Shown here: positions 38,667 to 46,040 of the stretch, in pieces | Numbering within the stretch: the first letter of the stretch is position 1 | Layout of the letters: every line of letters starts with the position of its first letter | Origin: Dyella silvae | Lineage (GTDB): Bacteria; Pseudomonadota; Gammaproteobacteria; Xanthomonadales; Rhodanobacteraceae | Direction: 5' to 3' | Assembly: GCF_026421305.1 (NCBI RefSeq) | Contig: NZ_JAPJBQ010000005.1 | Coordinates: 62,001-126,000 of the forward strand | Length of the DNA: 64,000 nt | Translations under genes and position numbers: made by a program | The notes under the pieces: model-generated | What the model was told of the DNA's origin: nothing | Databases searched by the model: none | Seen by the model: only the letters and a program-made list of their open reading frames with translations

Positions 38667-39134
38667 ATGACCCGTCGCATCGCCGCCCGTCGCTCGCCCA
38701 TCCATGGCAATGGTGTTTTCGCCGTCGCTCCCATCAAGAAGGGCGAGGAAATCGTCGAGTACAAGGGCACCCTGATGACGCATGCGGAAGCCGATGTCAT
38801 GTACGGCGATGGCGGCGAAACGGGGCACACCTTCCTGTTCACGCTCAACGACGACTACCTGATCGACGCCAACCGCAAGGGCAACACCGCGCGCTGGATC
38901 AATCACAGCTGCGATCCGAACTGCCAGGCCCTGATCGAGGAAAGCGCCAGTGGCGATCCGCGCAAGGACCGCGTGCTGATCGAAGCCATCCGCAACATCA
39001 AGCCGGGCGAAGAGCTGACCTACGACTACGGCATCACGCTGGATATGCCGCATACGGCGCGCCTCAAGAAGCTGTGGGAATGCCGCTGTGGCTCCAAGAA
39101 GTGCACGGGTACGTTGCTCAAGTCCAGGCGCTGA
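38667..39134 (+). CDS. SET-domain lysine methyltransferase
   Basis: A 155-residue protein that is almost entirely a SET domain. The start is placed at the ATG at 38667, which begins right at the domain; an in-frame GTG at 38583 would add 28 unlikely residues. SET motifs: GNGVFAVAPIKKGEEIVEY, RWINHSCDPN (NHSC at 79-82), GEELTYDYG (114-122) and a post-SET zinc motif CRCGSKKCTG with Cys139, 141 and 146. All SAM and lysine-channel residues are present, so it should be active. Such eukaryotic-type proteins occur in scattered bacteria, where they methylate ribosomal, histone-like or host proteins; the target here is unknown. Flanking REP-like repeats lie immediately downstream. Confidence 0.88.
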   Translation: MTRRIAARRSPIHGNGVFAVAPIKKGEEIVEYKGTLMTHAEADVMYGDGGETGHTFLFTLNDDYLIDANRKGNTARWINHSCDPNCQALIEESASGDPRKDRVLIEAIRNIKPGEELTYDYGITLDMPHTARLKKLWECRCGSKKCTGTLLKSRR

Positions 39135-39138
39135 ACCG

Positions 39139-39276
39139 GTGGGAGCGCACCCTGTGCGCGACCGCGTGGCTAAGGCGTACTCCGGATGATGCTCGCTTGT
39201 AAGTAACGCATTTCGGCGATGTGTGAGGGCTGTGCTTAGCCGCGCCCTCCACGTCGCGCACAGGGGGCGCTCCCAC
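39139..39276. repeat. REPIN-like inverted repeat pair
   Basis: Two 24-base arms (39139-39162 and 39253-39276) are inverted copies with a single mismatch, separated by 90 bases. Each arm is itself partly palindromic (GGAGCGCACC...TGTGCGCGAC). They fill the gap between the SET-domain gene and the convergent Gre-like gene. A diverged pair of the same family is at 36055. Confidence 0.75.
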
Positions 39277-39290
39277 AAACGACGACAGCG

Positions 39291-39797
39291 TCACGTGTCA
39301 TCGGGATAGTCGATCCCGATCACCTCGATACTTAGGTCCCCCGCCGGTCGCTGCCACATCACTTCATCGCCCATGCGCGCGCCCAGCAGGGCGGCGGCCA
39401 GCGGCGATACGTAACTCACCAATCCATGTTCCACGTCGGCCTCGTCCTCGCCGACGATGCGATAGCGTGCCTGGCCTTCGTTGCTGTCAACGGTGACGAG
39501 GGCACCGAAGGCTACGCGGTCGCGTGGCTGTTGCGACAGCATCACTTCAATGGCGCTGCTGACGCGCGCGTTGAGCCAGCGCAGGTCGCGTTCGACGGCA
39601 GCCAACTCGCGCTGCTGCGGCAGGGTCTCGCCGCCGGAGGCGTGCAAGGCATCGCGTTGTTCCCGCGCCGCGACCAACCGCGCGCGCAGCTGCGCCAGCC
39701 CTTGTGGCGTGACGTAGTTGGGATGTTCGCTTAGCGGGATATCCGGCAGGCGTTCGGCCGCGGACTCGTCCGCATCCTTCACGAAGGAGCGGCTCAT
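39291..39797 (-). CDS. GreA/GreB-family transcription elongation factor paralogue
   Basis: A 168-residue protein with GreB-like architecture: N-terminal coiled coil (about residues 32-82) and C-terminal FKBP-like domain (VSYVSPLAAALLGARMGDEVMW). True GreA/GreB carry two acidic residues at the coiled-coil tip (Asp41 and Glu44 in GD-x-x-EN) that enter the RNA polymerase channel and promote RNA cleavage. Here the tip reads HASGGETLPQQRE at residues 52-64, so the canonical pair is absent by eye. The N-terminal acidic extension and the HPNYVTPQGLAQLRARL entry are typical of a distinct xanthomonad Gre group. It may regulate RNA polymerase without cleavage activity. GGAGG lies upstream. Confidence 0.8.
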   Translation of the reverse strand: MSRSFVKDADESAAERLPDIPLSEHPNYVTPQGLAQLRARLVAAREQRDALHASGGETLPQQRELAAVERDLRWLNARVSSAIEVMLSQQPRDRVAFGALVTVDSNEGQARYRIVGEDEADVEHGLVSYVSPLAAALLGARMGDEVMWQRPAGDLSIEVIGIDYPDDT

Positions 39798-39931
39798 TGC
39801 ATGCCTCCAGCGCCCGATTTGTGGCGCATGTTCTATGGGGTTACATGGCGGCGTTTTCGCCGCGCCTCAAGCGTCGCTCGCAGAGCCGGCCAGCACGGTG
39901 GGGACCGCGCCTGCCGGCCGGATGCGACCCG

Positions 39932-41971
39932 TCAGTCTTCTTCCACGTGCGGCTTCCATGCCTCGGTGAGCTGCTTCTGGACCGGTGGCGGCACCGGTTC
40001 GTAATGGCTCAAATCCAGGCTGTAACGTCCACGGCCGCCGGTCATCGCCTTTAGCTCGGTGGGGTAATCGGTGAGTTCGGCCAGCGGCGCCTGGGCCTTG
40101 ATCACCAGCTCGCCGCCACGCAGCGAGTCGGTGCCGAGGATGCGCGCGCGCTTGCCGGCCAGGCCGCCGGTGACGTCGCCCACACTGGCTTCGGGAATGG
40201 CCACCTCAACGTCGACGATGGGCTCCAGCACGATCGGCCGCGCCTTGCCTATCGCATCGAGGAATGCCTTTTTGCCCGCGCTGATAAAGGCCACTTCCTT
40301 GGAATCCACCGGGTGGTATTTGCCGTCGTACACAGTGACGCGCACATCCTGGATCGGGTAGCCGGCAATCGCACCGGCTTCCAGCGCCTGGCGAATGCCT
40401 TTTTCGATGGCGGGTAGAAACTGCCCGGGAATCACGCCGCCCTTGATGGCGTCGACAAACTCGAAACCGGCACCGCGATCGAGCGGCTCCACGCGCAGAA
40501 ACACTTCGCCAAACTGACCTGCGCCACCCGTTTGCTTCTTGTGCCGGTGATGTCCCTCAGCGCGGCCAGCAATGGTTTCGCGGTAAGCGATGCGCGGCGG
40601 ATGCGTGGTCACTTCAACGCCATAGCGCTCCTTCATGCGTTCAAGCATCACCTTCAGATGCAGGTCGGAAAGCCCGCGCACGACGGTTTCATTGAGCTCT
40701 TTGTGATGCTCTACGCGAAAGCACGGATCTTCTTCAGCCAGTCGCACGAGCGCCTGCGAGACCTTCTGCTCCTGGCCTTTGTGCTTGGGCTCGAGGGCGA
40801 GGCCGAACATCGGCTGCGGGAATCGCACCGGCTGCAGATGGATGCGATCTTCGTCGTGTGAGTCGTGCAGCACTGCGTCGAAATGAATCTCTTCAATCTT
40901 GGCGATCGCCGCGATGTCGCCGGGAATGGCCTGATCCACCTCTTCGTGCGCTTTGCCGCGCAGGCGGAACAGATGTCCCACCTTGAACGCCTTTTTGCTG
41001 TCATCGATAAACAGCTGCGTGTCGCGCCGTATCGTGCCTTGCCATACGCGAAACACACCGAGCTTGCCTACGAAGGGATCGTTGACGATTTTGAAAACGT
41101 CAGCAATCACGTGCTGCCGGCCATCGGCATTGACCGTAATCGCTTCATCGTCGCCATTGAGGAAGGGTGGGGCATTGCCTTCCGCGGGGTTGGGCAACAG
41201 GCGATCGGCCAGGTCGAGAAATTCTTTCACGCCGACGCCGGTGCGAGCGCTGACGAAGCAGATGGGAATCAAGTGCCCTTCGCGCAGGCATTGCTCAAAG
41301 GCGTCGTGCAATTCCTGTGGACTCAGATCGCCCTCACCTGCGTCGAGGTAATGACCCATCACCGATTCATTGATCTCCACCACCTGATCGATGATGCGCT
41401 GGTGCGCGTCGGCCAACGAGGAGAAATCCGTGGAGCCGTCGCTGTGGAAGAAACAGTCGAGCACTTGCTTGCCGCCTTGCGCCGGCAGGTTCACCGGCAG
41501 GCATTGCGTGCCAAATTCGTCGCGCAGGGCATCGACCAGAGCACTTAGCTTGGCGCCGTCGCAGTCGATCTTGTTCACCACCAGCACGCGGGCGAGGCCG
41601 CGTTCGGCAGCGCGTTCCATGATGCGCCGTGTGCCGTATTCGATGCCGCTGGTGGCGTTGATGACGATGGCCACGGTTTCCACCGCGGCGAATGCCGAAA
41701 GCGTCGGTCCGCGGAAATCCGCATAACCGGCAGTGTCGACAAGGTTGATGTGACTATGGCCAAACGGCACGCCGGCGATGGCGGTGTCAATGGAATGCCC
41801 GCGCGCCTTTTCTTGTTCATCCGTATCCGACTGCGTGCTGCCACGCTCCACCGAACCCTGGGTCTGGATGACGCCGCCAGCATGCAGCAGGGCTTCAAAC
41901 AGCGTGGTTTTGCCGGCGCCGGCATGTCCGGCGAGTGCGATATTGCGGATGTTTTCCGTGTTGTACGACAC
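39932..41971 (-). CDS. Elongation factor G-like GTPase (FusA2-type paralogue)
   Basis: A 679-residue translational GTPase with all EF-G domains. The GTG at 41971 is preceded by GAGGAGGG; a longer frame upstream lacks support. Motifs: P-loop GHAGAGKTT (residues 15-23), G3 loop DTAGYADF, and NKID. The usual DTPGHVDF is changed, so the catalytic His is Tyr; this is characteristic of the second, EF-G-like subfamily rather than decay. Domain IV has HRHKKQTGGAGQFGEVF. These proteins bind ribosomes but normally cannot replace canonical EF-G in translocation; roles in stress or ribosome recycling are proposed for relatives. The main fusA of the translation operon is not in the window. Confidence 0.88.
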   Translation of the reverse strand: MSYNTENIRNIALAGHAGAGKTTLFEALLHAGGVIQTQGSVERGSTQSDTDEQEKARGHSIDTAIAGVPFGHSHINLVDTAGYADFRGPTLSAFAAVETVAIVINATSGIEYGTRRIMERAAERGLARVLVVNKIDCDGAKLSALVDALRDEFGTQCLPVNLPAQGGKQVLDCFFHSDGSTDFSSLADAHQRIIDQVVEINESVMGHYLDAGEGDLSPQELHDAFEQCLREGHLIPICFVSARTGVGVKEFLDLADRLLPNPAEGNAPPFLNGDDEAITVNADGRQHVIADVFKIVNDPFVGKLGVFRVWQGTIRRDTQLFIDDSKKAFKVGHLFRLRGKAHEEVDQAIPGDIAAIAKIEEIHFDAVLHDSHDEDRIHLQPVRFPQPMFGLALEPKHKGQEQKVSQALVRLAEEDPCFRVEHHKELNETVVRGLSDLHLKVMLERMKERYGVEVTTHPPRIAYRETIAGRAEGHHRHKKQTGGAGQFGEVFLRVEPLDRGAGFEFVDAIKGGVIPGQFLPAIEKGIRQALEAGAIAGYPIQDVRVTVYDGKYHPVDSKEVAFISAGKKAFLDAIGKARPIVLEPIVDVEVAIPEASVGDVTGGLAGKRARILGTDSLRGGELVIKAQAPLAELTDYPTELKAMTGGRGRYSLDLSHYEPVPPPVQKQLTEAWKPHVEED

Positions 41972-42201
41972 GATGCGACCCTCCTCTGGCGAGGCGCGGA
42001 ATCGTGCCGACGATGACCTGCGGCGCCGCACGAAGCCGCGCAAGCGGCTGACGATGGCGGGCCGTCATGGTCGTCCAGGCGTGCGGGACGCGGGGGCGGT
42101 CATGGCGGGTACGGTCGCGGTGACCGTTTGCATAGCCTTGAACCATTGCCCGGCGGGGTCAAGTTGCACTGCGGGGAAGGGGAACCCTTGGGGCGCCCGG
42201 C

Positions 42202-43293
42202 TTGTCAGCAGAAGTCTCCCATCCACCCTCGCCATCCGCAGGAAGCCGGCGCGAGGCAGATCCCCCGTCTCAGAAGGGAATCCCCATCGAACACACTGAG
42301 CAGGTCGAACACCATCGCTGGACGCCGCCCGGGGCCGATACCCGGGGGCTGGCGCCTCTCGATGGCCCCACACGCGCGTTGCTGCATCAACTTCGCTGGC
42401 GCAAGGCCCCGCCTCAACGCGGGCGCCACTGGCTGGTGGTGGGCATCGTGCTGGTGCTGCACGCGCTGTTTATCTGGCTGACGTGGCACGAAATGCGATC
42501 GTTGCCGGACTGGGGAACATCGGAGCGCAGGCATCGCGATGCCTTGCAGGTGCGGTTGATTCCGCGACCGGCGCCATCGCCACCGCCCCAAGTAGCGGGA
42601 GCTGCTCCGGTGCCACCGCCTCAGCCAACGCCTGCCGTGCCACCCGCAGTCAAGCCGCCGGTGGTGCACGAGCCGCCCGCCAGGAACGCGATGACGGTAA
42701 GCCTGCCGCCATCGCCGCCTGCGCCTGCCGCCTCTGTACCGCCGTCTCCATCGCTGTATGACGCAGCGGGGCGCGTGATGCTGCCTTCGCCTTCCAGCAC
42801 GGCGTCGGCGCCTGAAGCGCCTGGCTATGTGCAACGAGGTCCTCAGGGCGACACCAAGGTGATGCAGCACAACAGCCCGGTCACCTACCAGGCCACGCGC
42901 TTTGAGAAGGACTGGTCGCAGGGCGGCGGCAGCGTAGTGGACGATGTGCTGAAAAAAGCCGCCGACAAGACCACGGTGAAACACACCTTCCACATTGCTC
43001 CGGGTGTGCGCCTTCACTGCGCGATTACCTTTGCGGCGCTAGCGGGCGGTTGCGGCGGCGACCCGCCACCACCGCCGCCATCCAACGATGGCGACATGCG
43101 CATGAATATGGCACCAGCCAGTCAGCTGGCGCCGGGTTCTCCCGCGCCCCCGACGCCCAGTGTCGAAGAGTGCATAGCGATCTATCGCGCGAACAAGCCA
43201 TTGCCGCATGGCTGTCCGGTTGACACGCCCACGCGCTCGGTGGACGCCGAGATGCAGGAGCGCGCGCATCGGAATGATCAGGGAGGCGGGTAA
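42202..43293 (+). CDS. TonB-architecture membrane protein with novel C-terminal domain (paralogue 1)
   Basis: At most 363 residues; the start is uncertain because only TTG codons (42202, or one closer to the membrane segment) are available in frame. A cytoplasmic N-terminus is followed by one transmembrane helix (HWLVVGIVLVLHALFIWLTW), a Pro-rich periplasmic spacer and a C-terminal domain from about residue 229 (YQATRFEKDW, KKAADKTTVKHTFH, GVRLHC, then GCGGDPPPPPP). The layout is that of TonB/TolA energy transducers, but the C-terminal domain is not the TonB fold as far as I can tell. The next gene encodes a longer paralogue sharing the same domain. Two Cys in the conserved part may form a disulfide. 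Confidence 0.75.
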   Translation: MSAEVSHPPSPSAGSRREADPPSQKGIPIEHTEQVEHHRWTPPGADTRGLAPLDGPTRALLHQLRWRKAPPQRGRHWLVVGIVLVLHALFIWLTWHEMRSLPDWGTSERRHRDALQVRLIPRPAPSPPPQVAGAAPVPPPQPTPAVPPAVKPPVVHEPPARNAMTVSLPPSPPAPAASVPPSPSLYDAAGRVMLPSPSSTASAPEAPGYVQRGPQGDTKVMQHNSPVTYQATRFEKDWSQGGGSVVDDVLKKAADKTTVKHTFHIAPGVRLHCAITFAALAGGCGGDPPPPPPSNDGDMRMNMAPASQLAPGSPAPPTPSVEECIAIYRANKPLPHGCPVDTPTRSVDAEMQERAHRNDQGGG

Positions 43294-43342
43294 GCGGCAC
43301 AGGGCTTCTCAGAACGCCCGCCGCGCCCGCTAAACTGCACGC

Positions 43343-45265
43343 ATGGACAGGGAATCCGCAGACCGGCTGACAGTGACGCTACCATCGCCCAAGTCGGCGT
43401 CGGAGAGTGCGTCCGTCTATCGACGCCGCCGTGCGGAAGAGCCGCGCGAGCGCTGGCTGCGCATCCTGGCGCTGGCCGGCGCGCTGATCATCCATCTCGT
43501 GTTTCTGTTTGGCGCCATTCTCGGCCCCGCTTATGAAACGGAGGAGCTCAATGAGTCGAACCCTCCGCTGGTGGTGCGCCTGATCGAGAAGAACAAGGAA
43601 GAGCCGCCGCCACCTCCGCCTGTGCGCGGCACGCCACCGAAGCAGGTGGGGCCGGTACATCACGGCAACGCCAGCAACGCGCCGCACACGGCGCGTCAGA
43701 GCACATCCTCCACGCGCACCAACAACGAACTGGCGCCGGTGCCGGTACCTGCGTTGCAGACGCCGGTGGTCACCGAAGTGCCCAAGGCCAGCACGCCGAA
43801 ACCAGAGATCACCGCCGCACCGCTGCCACCGGTAACACTGCCCAAGCCGGCACCTGCCGAGCAGTTGCAGCCGGTGCCGGTGGCGCCCGAGCCGCCGCAG
43901 GTCGCGATGGAAGCGCCGGCGGTAGAGAAACCGGTGCCGCCGAAGTTCCAGCCCGAGCCCGTGCGCAAGCCGCAGGCCGAAGGCAATCAGGCAATGCCGC
44001 CGCCGGCGTCGCTGGCGATTCCCGAGGTGCCGCCGCAATCGGCACCGATGGTGACGCCACCGGCCATCGCGATGGAAAAGGCGGTACCTGCCGCGACCAA
44101 ACCCAGCATCGCGCCCGCCGTACGGCCCGAAGAGCCTGCGTCGCCGCCGGAGCCGGAACTGCAGGCTGTGCCGTTGCCCGCGCAGGCCGCGCCCACGGTC
44201 AACCTGCAGCCGCAACCCAACAAGGTCACACCGGTCGTGCCGCGCGAACAACCCAAGGTGGAGTCGCCCGCGATTCGCGTGGCGGAAGAGCCGGAACTGG
44301 AAGCCGTACCGCTGCCCCCCAATCCGCAACCGAGTCTGGAGCGTCCGCAGGCACCGCGCCTGGAAACGGTGGCACCCAAGGCGATTGCGCTGGACACCAG
44401 GCCTTCCATCGAACGCCCGCAGATATCCACCGAAACACCATCGGTGGCGGCGCCCACGCAGGCCAGTGCCGCCGCTCCTTCAGCACCGTCGGCATCGCAG
44501 GCGGCGAGTTCGCCGAGTGCCAGCGAAAACACGGCCAGTAGCGAATCGAGCAGCGCGCCCGGTGAAAGCGGTGCGAGCAGCGCGCCCAATGCCACGCCGC
44601 AAGGCAGTGCTTCGGGCAATCCGGGCCAGCCCAACGGCGTGAACCAGTCGCCCAGCGTGGCTGGCGGTAAGGGTCTCAACCTCAACTTGCCGCCGGGCCA
44701 GGGGAACGGCCAAGGCAGCAAGGGGCAGGGTGAGTCCGAAGGTGTCAATGGCACGTACGTGCAGCTCAAGCCGCACGGCAACACCGAGATCATGTCGCAC
44801 GGCACGCCGAATATCGGTTATCAGTCCACGCGCTTCGAAAAGGACTGGACGCCCGAAGGCGAAAGCTCGATCGACACTGCACTGCGGCATGCGGTGGAAA
44901 AGACCACCCTGCGGCATACCTTCCATTTGCCGCGCGGCGTGCGTGTGGAGTGCGTGGTGATGCCGCTGTTCCCGGTAGCGCTGTTCGGTTGCGGCAGCGG
45001 TGATCCGCCGCCCAAGCCATTGGACGACGTGGTCTACGACAAGATGAAGCTCGCACCGACCAATCCCTTGGTTCCGCCGCCGGCGCCTGTCAGCGCAGCG
45101 CCCAATATGGCGACCATCAAGCTGGACAATAGTGCTCAGTGTGCGGCTGCTCGTGTTGCAGGCGGTCCCCTGCCGCCAGGCTGCCAGGTGGACCCGGCTG
45201 TCATACCGACGGGCCCGGCACGTAGCGGCAGCACGTGGGTTCCTGCGAGCGATCAGTTCCACTGA
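43343..45265 (+). CDS. TonB-architecture Pro-rich membrane protein with novel C-terminal domain (paralogue 2)
   Basis: A 640-residue paralogue of the preceding gene, 49 bases away and probably co-transcribed. One N-terminal helix (ILALAGALIIHLVFLFGAIL) is followed by about 400 residues of low-complexity Pro/Ala/Val/Glu-rich sequence that would span the periplasm. Annotation pipelines often call such proteins 'transmembrane repetitive protein' or TonB-like. The C-terminal domain starts near residue 493 with YQSTRFEKDW and continues ALRHAVEKTTLRHTFHLPRGVRVEC and FGCGSGDPPPKPLDD, in step with the paralogue. Conserved Cys residues again suggest a disulfide-bonded periplasmic domain. The ATG at 43343 is the obvious start. 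Its function is unknown; force transmission to the outer membrane is a reasonable guess. Confidence 0.82.
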   Translation: MDRESADRLTVTLPSPKSASESASVYRRRRAEEPRERWLRILALAGALIIHLVFLFGAILGPAYETEELNESNPPLVVRLIEKNKEEPPPPPPVRGTPPKQVGPVHHGNASNAPHTARQSTSSTRTNNELAPVPVPALQTPVVTEVPKASTPKPEITAAPLPPVTLPKPAPAEQLQPVPVAPEPPQVAMEAPAVEKPVPPKFQPEPVRKPQAEGNQAMPPPASLAIPEVPPQSAPMVTPPAIAMEKAVPAATKPSIAPAVRPEEPASPPEPELQAVPLPAQAAPTVNLQPQPNKVTPVVPREQPKVESPAIRVAEEPELEAVPLPPNPQPSLERPQAPRLETVAPKAIALDTRPSIERPQISTETPSVAAPTQASAAAPSAPSASQAASSPSASENTASSESSSAPGESGASSAPNATPQGSASGNPGQPNGVNQSPSVAGGKGLNLNLPPGQGNGQGSKGQGESEGVNGTYVQLKPHGNTEIMSHGTPNIGYQSTRFEKDWTPEGESSIDTALRHAVEKTTLRHTFHLPRGVRVECVVMPLFPVALFGCGSGDPPPKPLDDVVYDKMKLAPTNPLVPPPAPVSAAPNMATIKLDNSAQCAAARVAGGPLPPGCQVDPAVIPTGPARSGSTWVPASDQFH

Positions 45266-45394
45266 CGTAAGCACGGCATGGCGTGTGCAAGCGCAGACGT
45301 GGGTACTTCTGCGCGTCGTAGCGTAGGAAAAGCGCGATGGCACGCCGATCGGGCCGATGGCTAGGCTGCGGCTTTGGTTGCCTGAGCCTGAAGC

Positions 45395-45829
45395 ATGAAA
45401 TCGTACCTGCTCGTTCCTCTGCTATTTGCCAGCCTTCTTGCCGGGCCGCGTGCGCGCGCCAGTGAGGCGCTGGATTGCAAACTGCATTTCAGCCTCAGCA
45501 GCTGGTCCCTCATTTATGAGCACGTGACTGGTAAGGGCGTGGTGACCTGCAGCAACGGGCAGTCGATGAAGGTGAAACTCGAGGCGCACGGCGGCGGGCT
45601 TTCCGTTGGCAGTTCCAACATTGACGACGGTACGGGTGTGTTCACTGCGTTGCACTCCATCGCGGAAGTGCCGGGCGCTTACGCCAATGTCAACGCGCGC
45701 ACTGCGATCAAAGAGGGCGATGTCCAGGTGCTTACCAAAGGTGTCGTATCGCTGGCCCTTGCCGGCGTGGGGCACGGGCTGGAGATGGGCATTACCGTTG
45801 GTGAGCTGGTCATCAGCGAAGACAAGTAG
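45395..45829 (+). CDS. Small exported conserved hypothetical protein
   Basis: A 144-residue protein with a signal peptide (MKSYLLVPLLFASLLAGPRARA, cleavage near residue 22). The mature part is short and beta-rich, containing ALDCKLHFSLSSW, GKGVVTCSNGQSMKVKLEAHGGGLSVGS and a Gly-rich C-terminus. Two Cys may pair. The pattern recalls small periplasmic proteins of Xanthomonadales with no assigned role. It is a single gene between the TonB-like pair and a Gly-rich exported protein. No catalytic residues are evident. Confidence 0.65.
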   Translation: MKSYLLVPLLFASLLAGPRARASEALDCKLHFSLSSWSLIYEHVTGKGVVTCSNGQSMKVKLEAHGGGLSVGSSNIDDGTGVFTALHSIAEVPGAYANVNARTAIKEGDVQVLTKGVVSLALAGVGHGLEMGITVGELVISEDK

Positions 45830-46040
45830 CCGGCCTTCGGTCCACCTCATCGGCACGCGATGAGGCAATGCAGCCATCCCGTGCCGTCTGCCGGTGTTAG
45901 GTAGATCTACCTAGTAACGCTTCGAACAATTTCGCTATCGATCATGCGTATCGCACCGCATGCTCGGTGGCGTCACAGCCACGCCCTTGCCTCCGCGCGA
46001 GCCGCAGAGATGACGAGGGTCTCTCGCCTTGAGGTACATC

